DNA from: Achatina immaculata
Lineage: Eukaryota > Mollusca > Gastropoda > Stylommatophora > Achatinidae
DNA length: 64,000 nucleotides
Assembly: GCA_009760885.1 (NCBI GenBank)
Contig: CM019696.1
Coordinates: 45,345,358 to 45,409,357, forward strand
Direction: 5' to 3'
Part shown: positions 30,379 to 40,797 of the stretch, in pieces
How positions within the stretch are numbered: the first letter of the stretch is position 1
How the letters are laid out: each line of letters opens with the position of its first letter
Program-made: the position numbers and the translations under genes
Notes under the pieces: generated by a model
Seen by the model: only the letters and a program-made list of their open reading frames with translations
Told to the model about the DNA's origin: nothing
The model's database searches: none

Positions 30379-30771
30379 ACGGCCTGGCTGGCTGAGTGAT
30401 TAGGCAATCACTAATCCGGTGGTACCCTGTTCAAGTCCCGCCCCAGGGTCCACCCAGCCTCTAAAACTAATTCTAATAAATCTTCTTATTCTGACCAAGG
30501 TCAACCCAGCCTCTAAAACTAATTCTAATAAATCTTCTTATTCTGACCAAGGTCAACCCAGCCTCTAAAACTAATTCTAATAAATCTTCTTATTCTGACC
30601 GAGGTCAACCCAGCCTCTAAAACTAATTCTAATAAATCTTCTTATTCTGACCAAGGTCAACCCAGCCTCTAAAACTAATTCTAATAAATCTTCTTATTCT
30701 GACCACATAACACCGTATTCCCCAATATGCCTTAACGGCATGGAAACGGGAATTTTACCTTTACCTTACCT
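30379..30771 (+). mobile_element. S3 tRNA-derived SINE carrying an internal array
   Basis: A tRNA-like head has GGCTGGCTGAGTGATTAGG near 30387 (A-box region) and GTTCAAGTCCCGC at 30428-30440 (B-box). The 3' end TTTTACCTTTACCTTACC matches the tail of S1 and S2. Between them sits a five-copy 52-bp array built from the element's own GACCAAGGTCAACCCAGCC segment, which is present once in S4 SINEs. Confidence 0.82.
30455..30706. repeat. 52-bp array within SINE S3, 5 copies
   Basis: CAGCCTCTAAAACTAATTC begins at 30455, 30507, 30559, 30611 and 30663, exactly 52 apart and almost identical. Confidence 0.97.
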
Positions 30772-30801
30772 TATTCTTCTAATAAATCTATATAAAAAAA
30801 A

Positions 30802-31167
30802 ATGATGTGCGAGATAGCGCAGTTCGTTAATACACAATTCTCTCATGGCTAGACGCCTGCTCGTTCTACCAGTAGTGTTTCTAATCCCAGGTAACTCTCT
30901 TGTGACTTTTCTTCCTTCATGTCTCACTAAATTGCTTTGTCTACGATTTTTTTCAAGGTCTAATCCTACAAAACTGTGTTCTCTTACTTTAGCCTCTAAA
31001 AATAAAGAGACTCTAAAAATGGGTAGCAGAGAAACGCGGCCGGACGTGATACTGACCACATCACACTTCCATGTTCCCAGATAGGGCCCTAACACCGTGT
31101 CCCCGATAAGAGTTAATGGCATGGAAGCGGGGATTTTACCTTTTACCTTTACCTTTTACCTTCGGGC
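30802..31167 (+). mobile_element. S2 tRNA-derived SINE, longer copy
   Basis: The head GAGATAGCGCAGTTCGTTAA resembles an A-box and TTTCTAATCCCAG is a decayed B-box. The body matches 10342-10490 (CTGCTCGTTCTACC, TCTTGTGACTTTTC). The later part (GATACTGACCACATCACAC, ACCGTGTCCCC) resembles S1, and the tail is TTTTACCTTTACC. This suggests S1 and S2 share a 3' module. Confidence 0.75.
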
Positions 31168-31455
31168 AAACCAGGCCTATGTAATCACTCACCTGCGTCT
31201 GGAATTTGCCAATACGTTTTCATGTATTTATTTTTCTTCCAGCCTTAAATATGAAGAAATACCTGAACTTCATGAATCCTTACCTGACCGTCTGTGTGTA
31301 TGTTATCATGAACCACATTGTCTCTGGGTAGAAGTTTTCCCACTACCCGTGACCTTGTATTGTCTCGGTGCTGTCACGACCGTTTTTTTATCAGTGATCG
31401 ATTAGGAGACACATAACAGAGCTTATTTAATCTTAGCTGAAATAAATGAAACGGT
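31168..31455. other. Unassigned stretch
   Basis: A 102-codon frame spans the SINE tail and flank; no domain is visible. Confidence 0.4.
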
Positions 31456-31458
31456 AGT

Positions 31459-31738
31459 TCTTCTTCTTCTTCTTCCTGTAACTGCGAGCTGGTTGTTCTT
31501 TGCATCCAATGCTGTGAAGGTGTCTGGGCACAGCATCGAGTCGGCGTGAGAGCGGGTGTTATGGCAGTTATTTGTTCAGTCCCGGAGTGCAGCAAAAAAG
31601 CTTCTTTAGCAGACTCCACCACCATGAGGACTACGGCGATCCCTGCCCCGTTAGCCAAGCTAGGCCTCTTACCGGAAGTACAAAACGGAGAGTTGAGACA
31701 GGGCCTTGGTCAGCTTTGTTCCGCTAGCCCTTGAGCTA
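31459..31738 (-). mobile_element. Repeat family R, copy 3
   Basis: A TTC tract at 31459-31476 (GAA tail on the minus strand) is followed by ACTGCGAGCTGGTTG, CAGTCCCGGAGTGCAG, TTCTTTAGCAGACTCCACCA and GCCCCGTTAGCCAAGCTAGG. The 94-codon minus-strand frame over it is probably incidental, although the phrase NGAGIAVVPMVVESAK-like recurs in copies 2 and 3. Confidence 0.82.
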
Positions 31739-32867
31739 TGGGTCGGTGGTTAGCCACAGCCTCTTTGCCCCTTCAAACTCGTACAAACACATACGAAGAA
31801 CGGAGACAGAGGAAAGAAGGGAAAGTCTACATTTACGTGTGTGATACGTAACGAAAGGGAAGAAAACAACAAAGAAATGTATGGGGGGGGGGGGCGGGGT
31901 TACTTATCCTTTGACTTATAAGAAGCTTCGGCCGAGAGGGCGTGGTTGTATAACGTTGTAACTGCCTGTTATGTAGAGCTGTGAGTTGCGAGGCCAGTCT
32001 GACTGATTAGTGTTCTTGATAATCTATTGTAACGCGGGTCCCACCCCAACTGTACACTACTGAGTAGCCGTGCACACGGCAGTAGAGTATTAAAAAAGGG
32101 TTGGATGGTTGGGGTGTGAAAATAAGGAGGAAACTGGAGTTTCCACCCAGCCACAGAGTTAGTTGTCACAGGCCCATATCTAACTGAAGATACAACAGAC
32201 TTCCTGGAAAGTGGTCCTTAACAAAATAATGAGGGCTTAATAGAACCAAAATTATGTAAAAGAGAATGTATTTTACACTATCAAGAATAGGGATGGTTGT
32301 TTTCTGCATGCCCTATAATAGTAAAACCGTTTCTTCAGTAATTTAACGTACAAAAAATTGTTTTACTACCTTTTCGAAACGAGAAAAGCTGAGGCTTTAG
32401 CCACAAAGGGCAGCAGAATGAAACAAAGCAGCGATCAAGTCAGTTACAGGAAGGGCAAGAGTGTAGCCACTACGACCAAGTGTGGGCCAAGAGGCTAGGC
32501 ACAGGCAGTGAACCTGATCCAGTCAAAAGAGAAAGCAACAAACAGTCCTCCACTGATTAAGAACCGGCCACTGCAGGCTGTTGAGTCGCTTCTACGACTC
32601 AAGATCTCATATACAGACAAAGGCCCTCGCAAGGGCCGAGTACAGACTCCAGAACATTTTCCCCAGGGCTCGGACCTAAGGGAGAAGCTGTGGGGGGGGG
32701 GGGGGCGCTGCTGAGATGACCCGGAGAAGACTGTGGACTTCGTTCTGGTGACTGGACTTCTGATTTTAGCATGACCAAAAACTTGAACACAGAAGAAGAA
32801 GAAGAAGAAGGCGCACGCTGGGATATCACAGTTTTGTGTGCTCCGTTAAGGAAAAAAGCTCTTCTTA
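31739..32867. other. Unassigned stretch with a GAA tract
   Basis: G runs at 31883-31894 and 32692-32705. A GAA tract at 32791-32810 could be the tail of an unrecognised retroposon upstream. No gene recognised. Confidence 0.45.
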
Positions 32868-32950
32868 ATTTCTGGCATGGAGGCTGCGGCATGCGGCGGG
32901 GCATATATGGGCTTGTCCCGAATGCAGTGAAACCGAGTCTGAATTTTAAA
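32868..32950 (+). mobile_element. RTN-8 non-LTR element, last ~80 bp
   Basis: GCTGCGGCATGCGGCGGGGC, CTTGTCCCGAATGCAGTGAA and CCGAGTCTGAATTTT match the end of the 5.4-5.98 kb RTN-8 piece (ATGTTGCGGCATGAGGC, TTGTCCCGAATGCAGTGAAG). Confidence 0.8.
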
Positions 32951-33004
32951 ATTTTGTTCCTCTTTTAAAATCTAATTTGGCTAGATTAACTCAGTAAGTT
33001 TTTG

Positions 33005-33200
33005 TGGCGTCCCGCCGAGGGAGTAGCAAATTCTCTCCACTTCTGAAGGTCTCCAATCAGCCTTTCGTGTAATGCCTCAGAAACGATACAAACAGCCATC
33101 AGGGGCTTCAACATTTCAACATTCTTTTACCATATGTTTGGCTGGCAGCCCCTTTCACTCTTTCTCGCTTTCCTTCGGGTGTTCTGGAGATTATAATATC
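33005..33200 (-). mobile_element. RTN-6 non-LTR retroelement, 3' end fragment
   Basis: The minus strand reads IISRTPEGKRERVKGAAS, then after frame changes LIGDLQKWREFATPSAGRHK. It resembles the 44.3-45.0 kb RTN-6 copy (TRWTPEGNRGRPKTTW and a trailing ERRRICC). Decayed. Confidence 0.6.
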
Positions 33201-33204
33201 GCCT

Positions 33205-33350
33205 GCATTTTTTTGGACCTATCAATACACTTGTGGGTGATATTGTCAGCATGGCGCTTGCCAGAATTTCCTTCCATAGCTCAAAGAAGAATCAGGTACC
33301 CATTTCTACAGCTGAGTACCTGGAGGCGCTTTCTGCCCTGATCCAGTCAT
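33205..33350 (-). mobile_element. S1 SINE, degraded 3' part
   Basis: GGACCTATCAATACACTTGT, GATATTGTCAGCATGGCGC and ACCCATTTCTACAGCTGAGT line up with the minus-strand S1 copy at 34140-34255. Confidence 0.65.
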
Positions 33351-33599
33351 AGATCTTCGTCACGAGATTTAGAACGCGCAAAACCACTTCTCTGCTCAAA
33401 CTGCCCTAGATTACATTGCTTGTTCAAATTCCCTCTAGCAAATCAAAGGAGCAGCTTTCCGGCCGCCTCCTCTACCGTCCAGATCCCATAGCAGTGGTGA
33501 AACTGAAGCAAGAGATCAACTTGTTTTCTTCTTCTGCTCGTGGTGAATGTTTCCGACGTGTTAGTCCTGCCGTAGCTTGCTGACCTTGTCAGGGGCGTC

Positions 33600-34060
33600 T
33601 TCAAAATGGTTATAGCAGAATTAGAGGTAATCATGAAATTAAATGGTGATGTTAGAACTGGCCATGGAGGTAGTGGAATTCGAGGTGATAATAGGACTAG
33701 GGTTGGTAACAGAAAGAGTGGTAGTAGTAGTATTAGAGATAATGCGAGAATTAATGGTGGCTGCAGAAGTAATGGTGAGAGTAGAGTTACTGACAGTAAT
33801 GAAATCAGTGGTGATACGAGAATTAGTGGTAGTAGTAGACTACTACTAATTAGTAAGAGTAGAATCTGGTGGTAAGAGTGGAATTAGGGACGGCATTGTT
33901 AAAAATGAAGCTAGGGGTGATACGAGACTTAGTGATGGTAGAATTAGTAGTGATAGTGGAAGTACTGTGATAGTAAAATAACTGATAGTAACAGAATGAA
34001 CGGTGATGGTGGAATAACTGGGAGTAACAGAAACAGTGCTGGTATTACAAGAAGTTGCAG
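33600..34060. repeat. Degenerate AGT/GTGAT-rich repeat
   Basis: Trinucleotide-like phrases GTAGTAGTAG and AATTAGTGGTGAT in loose array. Open frames in two phases are compositional. Confidence 0.75.
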
Positions 34061-34076
34061 CAGCAGATTTCATTGT

Positions 34077-34333
34077 CGGTAAAGGCGGGATAACCCTGTC
34101 ATGTCTTTGAGGCACACAGGGACACGGTATTAGTGCCCATATTTTCCTTGACCTATCGGCACATTAGAGAGTGATGTGGTCAGCATCACGCCCTGGCCCG
34201 CCTTTCCTTCCTCCAGAAGAATTCTGGTGCCCTTTTCTAAAACAGGGTGACTAGGGCGCCGTCCGGTCGGATTCGAACCCCCAACCTTCGCCAGGAGAGA
34301 CCGTGCACTAACCATTCCGCCACTCAGACGCTT
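34077..34333 (-). mobile_element. S1 tRNA-derived SINE, minus-strand copy
   Basis: The reverse complement carries an A-box TGGCGGAATGG (34312-34322) and a B-box GGTTCGAATCC type (34268-34280), the same body as 28786-29038, and ends near the sequence GGTAAAGGCGGG. The two copies are readily aligned along their whole length. Confidence 0.92.
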
Positions 34334-35815
34334 GTGATTTCGTATCCTCTGGCAAAGAAAGAAAGACAGAAAAGATGGCGATCTGAACGCCCAACAACCT
34401 GTCATCTTACACGACTGTACTGGAAACTATAAAGAAAAAAAAATTACTTTGCTTTTCAACACACAACTCTGCCTGCCTGAAAAATGAGTGTTACAATGAA
34501 TAATGAAATGAATAATTAAAGTACTGACTCATACTTGTGAATGATGGAATGACTACATCTTACAATGATGGAATGACTACATCTTACAATGATAGACATA
34601 TAGATCCGAGTATGTGGGGGGTTGGGGGGGGGGGGTATACTTTTCCGTTGCGTGTAATATTACATAGCAACTACTCAACATTCCTGTATTCAGATCTTAT
34701 TTTTAAAATAGCAGTTTTACATTACAACCCATAGATCATGGACTGAATATCAAATATTTCCTCACTACTGAGGAGATAAGAAAGGAATTGGGCAACTAAA
34801 CACGCATGGCAAAACTCGGAGCTTCAGTAAAATACTCGAAGAGATGATTCTGGCGTTAGTTTTGTTTTTTTTTTTTTTTAGATTTTTGCAAATACAGGAT
34901 TTTGTCGGAGGCTGAAAGTTCGGGAGAGAGAAAATATGCGGCCCGGGGAGTGGGGGGGGGGGGGGGAATGGAGGCGGGAAGGAAGGGCAATTAACATTGT
35001 CTTTGATCCTAGGCAGACTTTGTCTGCTTTCCTTTTTTTTGTGTGTGTTTTCTAACTGAGTTCTCTCCACTCCCCCTCCCCTCCTTTTTTTTCCTCCCGA
35101 GGCAAAAAAAAAAACCGACGCGCCCCCCCCCCCCTCCTCCCACCCCTCAAACACACGTCAGACATGTTTGTCGTTGGAAGATTAATGGCCGTAGATGAAG
35201 ATGTCGATATCTCTCATACGACCCGCGTTCTTTCGGATCCTGGCTTTAAGACTTTGGCGGGAGTTAAGAAAAAGCAATTATACTGGAGGTCATCGCGATC
35301 TTTCACTGAACCGGCGGTTTTCACACTGTTTTTTTTAAAATTATTTTTATTTTAAGAAGATAGCTTTTGGAGGGGAACACAATCGATAAAACACTAAAGT
35401 GACAGTTAGACGGGGAGGAGGTGGTGGTGGGGGGAATGTAGAAAGAGGGAAGGAGAGGAGAGGAAGACAGCAGTAAGAAATACGGATCATGAAATAGTTA
35501 TGAATGACAAACCAATATTTCAGCAAAGAAGGCCTTTATCAAGGATAGCAGAGAAGATGTTCAGAGGAGAAGACAAGTGAGAATTTTTTTTTTTTTTGTT
35601 CTCATGATCTCATAACCTTGGAGGACGACGAGGGAATACGAGAGCTTTCTCTTGCAGTCCTCTCTTGTGGGTGAGAGGAAAAATGATGTCAATGTCCACT
35701 GCTGGAAAAATGTCTGACTTGGGGAGACAGAGACAACAAAAACTAAAGTCACAAAATGCTGCATTCTTCGTGTAGCTTGTGGGTGAAAAAAAGCAATGGT
35801 TAAAAGAATACAGAC
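34334..35815. other. Unassigned stretch with homopolymers
   Basis: A 15-base G run at 34952-34966, A/T/C runs at 34866-34879 and 35104-35135, and short direct duplications at 34541-34580 (GATGGAATGACTACATCTTACAAT). A minus-strand copy of the GAAATATTGG motif lies at 35509-35545. The 129-codon minus-strand frame at 34765-35154 spans homopolymers and is not credible. Confidence 0.5.
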
Positions 35816-35816
35816 A

Positions 35817-36083
35817 TCAGTAGTGACGCAGTGGTGTAGTGATCATTTTCTGCTGATCAAGAGGTCTCTAGTTCGATTCACACTCGGACGGAAGTTTTTT
35901 GACCTACCGGTACCGAGGTCAAGCCAGTCTCAAAATATGGGTACCTGGGGTTTCCTTGAGATAACGAAGGCAGCGAGGACAAGCGTAAGCATCCCTGCCT
36001 CAAATTCTATTCGTGGCCGAGAAATGTGAAGGCATTAACACTTCACACTTCACACCCCTCCGGCACGCAAATGCTACGGGACA
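35817..36083 (+). mobile_element. S4 tRNA-derived SINE, copy 1
   Basis: A-box region TGACGCAGTGGTGTAGTG from 35824 and B-box AGTTCGATTCA at 35870-35880. The body GAGGTCAAGCCAGTCTCAAA, GGGTACCTGGGGTTTCC and GTGAAGGCATTAACACTTCA is shared with copies at 43895 and 45205. Confidence 0.88.
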
Positions 36084-36605
36084 CAGATTAGATGGACGCA
36101 GAAGGAAAAGACGCGGGTTCTCAAAAACATGGCGACCGCGGACGAAGTTTTCTCATCCGACATGTTCCTTTCGCGTGAATCATGACTTTTGCCGAATCTT
36201 AGGAGGTTACCACGAAAACTGACCATCTTGGTTTGAATCATGACTTTTACTGAATCTTAGGAAGTTACAACGAAAACTAACCATCTTTTACAAAGCCTTA
36301 TGAAACTGGTTACATTCTGTGGACTGTGATCTATGGATTGAAGAAGATTTCTTGCTTGCCATGAAACAACCTTGGAAGAATCTGGTTTAACGGTTGTTTA
36401 GACAGAAGATGTTTTTTTTTTTTTGGAAGTATCTAGTTTAATGGTTGCTTGACAGACAACAGTTTTGTAAGTATCTGGTTTAACGGTTGTTTAGACAGAA
36501 CACAAGCTTGGGGTGGATCTTGTTTAACGGCTGTTTTGATAGAGTTAACATTTTGCTATTGGGCTGAATTTCGTGGAGTGTTATTTGAACAAAATATGTG
36601 TCTCT
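36084..36605. other. Unassigned stretch with small repeats
   Basis: ATCATGACTTTTGCCGAATCTTAGGAGG-type sequence is duplicated at 36178-36290, and GTATCTGGTTTAACGGTTG recurs at 36380-36540. No gene. Confidence 0.6.
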
Positions 36606-37015
36606 TTTAACGGTCCGAGAAACTTTGAACAAGCATATATGACCTCTTGACGGCCGAAGAAAATTTGAAAAAAACATGTATGACCTCTTGACGGCCGAAG
36701 AAACTTTGAAAAAAACATGTATGATCTCTTGACGGCGGAAGAAAATTTGAAAAAACATGTATGATCTCTTGACGGCCGAAGAAAATTTGAAAAAAAACAC
36801 GTATGGTCTCTTGACGGCCGAAGAAACTATGAACAGACATATATGACCTCTTGACGGCCGAAGAAACTATGAACAAACATATATGACCTTTTGACGGCCG
36901 AAGAAACAATGAACAAACATATATGATCTTTTGACGGCCGAAGAAACTATGAACAAACATATATGACCTCTTGACCGCCGGCAAACTGTGAACAAATGTG
37001 TGGTCTATGACGGCC
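36606..37015. repeat. About 41-bp minisatellite, 9-10 copies
   Basis: GACGGCCGAAGAAA begins at 36649, 36690, 36731, 36771 and 36813 and onward. The unit length varies by 1-2 bp because of an A run. Confidence 0.93.
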
Positions 37016-37399
37016 GGGAGAATGTGATGGACGGTTGTGGGAGACTAACTAACATTGTTAGTCTAACCATGAAAGTCTGGAAGTAGACTTTTGATCGCTG
37101 CATTCATTTTCATGTTTAAATCTGGATATTCATGCAGTAGGCATGAATGAAGAAGCCGAACTCCTCTACCAGGTCACGACGGCATCGTTTCTTGCACTCA
37201 TCATGTCAGTTCTAGTGAATTACTCTGTTTCACAGGACATTAAGTAACTCCAGTAGATGATTCTGTCTTTTCATACATCCAGCAGTAACTAAGGGAGAGT
37301 TTAATAAAGTCCATAAGTGGACTCTGATGATTCTGTCTTTTCACACAGTCCATTTTCTTTATCTAAGCAACATTAATACATTGCTCTATCTTTATATTG

Positions 37400-38095
37400 C
37401 TTAATCAACTTCAATAGATGATTCTATCTTAAAGGTCTATAATAGATGACTCTATCTTTACATTATCTAAACATCTGTAATAGATGACTATCTTTGCCTC
37501 ACTTAAACAACTATAATAGATGACTCTATATTTACCTTATCTAAACATCTATAATATATGCCTCTATCTTTATCTTATCTAAACATATATAACGGATGAA
37601 TCTATCTCTACCTTATCTAAGCAAGTATAATATGGTTCTATCTTTACTTTATCTAAATAACTTTAATAGTTGACTCTATCTTTACCTCATCTAAGCAACT
37701 TCAATAAATGACTTTACTTCACCTAAACAAATATAAAAGATAACTCTATCTTTACCTTACCTAAGCAACTTTAATACATGACTGCATCTTCATTTTATCT
37801 AACGAACTTTACGATTATATTTTTCATGTAGCCCCTAGATGACTCTAATATATGACTATTTTCACAAACAATCTCTGACTCTAACAGATGACTCTAATAT
37901 ATGATTGTTTTCACAAACAATCTATAGCTCTAACGGATGATTCTAATATATGGCTGTTTTCACAGTCTCTAGCTCTAACAGATGACTCTAATATATGGCT
38001 GTTTTCACAGTCTCTAGCTCTAACAGATGACTCTAATATATGACTGTTTTCACAAACAATCTCTATCTCTAACGGATGACTCTGTCTTTTTATAA
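37400..38095. repeat. Degenerate minisatellites (ATAGATGACTCTATC and CTCTAATATATGACTG types)
   Basis: The left half has diverged units around AATAGATGACTCTATCTTTA. The right half (37850-38090) has about five 45-60 bp units around GACTCTAATATATGACTGTT and TTCACA. Confidence 0.88.
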
Positions 38096-39265
38096 GGTAC
38101 TTAAAAATGACTCTAGGATTTTGGGTTTTTTTTTCACACAATCTAGAATTAGCTATAATAGAGTACAATCTTTCATGAAGTCTCTGAAATACATTTTTTT
38201 AGAAGCATAAAACCAAACAAGGACAAAAAGAGTCGCATCGATAACAATGACAAGAATACTTTTAAAAACAGGCAAATGAGCTGAGAAAATAGAACAACTG
38301 ATATTTGGATTGTTCCCATGAGTGTGATTTTTATATCTGTTCTCACTACTGCGATACTTAGATTGTTCCCATAAACATGATTTCTAAAACTTCCCCATCA
38401 ACGGTGATATTTAGATTGTTTTTCGCAACTGTAATTATATTTCTTAATCTAGGTTTATCCCATACTGGCATCTAATTGTTTTCAGTACTATGCTGTTTTC
38501 ATATTTAGTTGGTAAAATGTAACCTTGATGTTACATTTCCTCATAATTGGATGCGTTTCTGTAGCCACCTTGATTCCTTTATATCTTCCCCAGATAAACC
38601 AGTGGACATTCTAAGAGTCAAGAGTTTGGTAGCGGATCCTAACTGCCGAATTGTTTGAGAGGAAAAGGTGGTCATTCTCACTTTAACAGGAAGAAAAAAT
38701 TGGGAGCACAATTACCAGTTTTACGATCTGTTCCCCCCATTCAGACCCGAAAGAGTGTCTGGCTGGCAGTCAGGAGCCGTTTTTACCTCTTTTGTCACGG
38801 ATAGCACCTATTCGTTCCGCATGATTTGAGGACGATTGGAGTTTATCGAACCGTGTCGGAATCATTTTCACCGTCTCGCGGCTGGCCCGACCAATGGGTG
38901 AAGAGATTCTCACAATGGGCATATTCCCGAAGTGTACAGACCTGCACTTTGGGTACGTCAAGATGTCTGTCACAAAATGTGAGCGCAGTACAGTATGAAG
39001 ATAACTTCAAGAGAGCCAGTCCAGTAAATAAAATGGTAACCTACAACAGCCTGGTAACATCCTGACCCCATAGTTTTTATTTTATTTATTTTTTGTTTAA
39101 TTTCGTTTTTCCCCTTTGCTTCTTTTGGAAACTGGATTGTGGACGTGGGACCTGTGTGAAAAGAGTGAGCAGTGTTTAAACCATGAAGCAGTCCCGCTGG
39201 ATTTGTTTAGTGTATGGCCTCGTGATATTTTATATATCCTTCCTCTCAGTGGATGCAGTGCGTTG
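38096..39265. other. Unassigned stretch
   Basis: Single-copy within the window. A somewhat GC-richer patch at 38720-38960 holds short frames on both strands (67 and 79 codons) without recognisable domains. Confidence 0.45.
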
Positions 39266-39274
39266 GATGTAAGT

Positions 39275-39465
39275 ACACACGTTTATATTACTTCTGTTTT
39301 CTTTCGTTTATTTCTGTTGTTCCGTGTTTTAACTAATTACAGCCATTTATATTACTGTGTTTACTTTCGTTTATTTCTGTTGTTCCATGTTTTAACTAAT
39401 TACAGCCATTTATGTTACTTTGTTTTCTTTCGTTTATTTCTGTTGTTCCATGTTTTAACTAATTA
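39275..39465. repeat. About 60-bp repeat, 3 copies
   Basis: TTTCGTTTATTTCTGTTGTT plus CCATGTTTTAACTAATTACAG occurs three times in tandem. Confidence 0.92.
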
Positions 39466-39596
39466 AGTGCAAAATTTCAGCACTCTTGTAAACCTAGGGT
39501 TCTTTAAAGTTTTTCCGAGTACAGATCATCATCATCATCATCATCATCATAGGAGGTCCAGCTGGCGCAATGCTTCGGGTCCGAGTGGCTTTCTCT

Positions 39597-39832
39597 ATTT
39601 CAAGAGAGGACCCAGAGAATCTCCCCGGAGAGAGGGGGCCTTAGCTGTGGGAAAAATTAAGAGAGGACCCAGAGAATTTCCCCGGAGAGAGGGGGCCTTA
39701 GCTGTGGGAAAGATTAAGAGAGGACCCAGAGAATCTCCCCGGAGAGAGGGGGCCTTAGCTGTGGGAAAAATTAAGAGAGGACCCAGAGAATCTCCCCGGA
39801 GAGAGGGGGCCGTAGCTGTGGTGAAAAAAAAA
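39597..39832. repeat. 57-bp array, 4 copies, in frame
   Basis: AAGAGAGGACCCAGAGAAT plus CTCCCCGGAGAGAGGGGGCC. The 57-bp unit is divisible by 3 and reads KRGPRESPRREGALAVGKI four times on the plus strand. No flanking domain or promoter suggests a gene. Confidence 0.92.
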
Positions 39833-39846
39833 GTCTAAACAACGCC

Positions 39847-39869
39847 GGGGGGGGGGGGGGGGGGGGGGG
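39847..39869. repeat. Poly-G run, 23
   Basis: The longest uninterrupted G homopolymer in the window. Confidence 0.9.
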
Positions 39870-40326
39870 TGGGAAGAGAGGATAGGAATATGTGAAAAGC
39901 TTTGTGCCAGGTACCAAAATTCTTTTGGTCTACCGGTTATGAGATTCCAGATATGAGGGTAGCTTGGTTCTGTCTCCCCTGGGGATAGCTAGGAACAGAC
40001 CAGCCGAAACAAAGCTCTGATCTACATATTGAGAGCTTTCTCATAGACTGAATTTCATTCCATTTCCACCCCCTCCCCCCCCCCAAAAAAAAAATCGCCA
40101 AACCCCCAAGGGGTAAGATACCCCCCCCCCTCCATGAAAAACCCATGAATTAACTGATAAAATATGTGCTTATCTGTAATATTTAATTAAACTTGTTTAC
40201 TTAAAAATCTGATTCAAGCACTGATATATAAATTTGTATAAATGCACTCATCAACACGCTAGTTCATACATATGATCACTTTTCATAATTGTACCCCGTT
40301 CTTAAAGTCTATATATAGATTATACG
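39870..40326. other. Unassigned stretch
   Basis: C-rich and A-rich runs near 40068-40130; otherwise nothing recognised. Confidence 0.45.
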
Positions 40327-40797
40327 CAGGGGTGGGCAAATTGCGGTCTATGAGTCAGATGCGGCTCTTTAACATATAATGTGCGCCCCGTGGAAATATG
40401 TTTGCTTGATCTCCCTTTTTTCTTTACATCACAGCCAATATAGAAGGTAAATAAGTCCTATAATCATTTATCTAATATAAAATGAGAGCCATTTGTATTC
40501 AATAATTGAAGTGCTAATTTTCAATTTATATTTGAGTGATGGATTAAATGATGTTTCAGAACAGCAAAGATTACGGGGGAATTGTGGAAGAAAATCAGTA
40601 ATCGTGCAAGCCGGTGATAGCAGTTAATAAGCATTATTACTTACCCGTATTTCTTAATATTTGTATAAAATTTCTGTAATAAAATGTGCAAGCAGTTATA
40701 AAAACCTGCATTTAATATTTGTTCATGTCAAGCGGTTCTCAAAAATCTGAAGTTTACTGTAAATAGATCCTCTCTTAAGCAAGTTTGGCCATCCCTG
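40327..40797. mobile_element. Non-autonomous hAT-like element
   Basis: The left end CAGGGGTGGGCAAATTGCGG and the right end, reversed, CAGGGATGGCCAAACTTGC form imperfect inverted repeats of the CAGGGGTGGGCAAA type known from hAT families. Flanks ATTATACG and AATTATGC may be a decayed 8-bp target duplication. It is 471 bp, AT-rich inside, with no transposase. Confidence 0.75.

Noticed and set aside
34765..35154. 129-codon minus-strand frame
   Set aside because: It spans poly-G, poly-C and poly-A runs; no domain.
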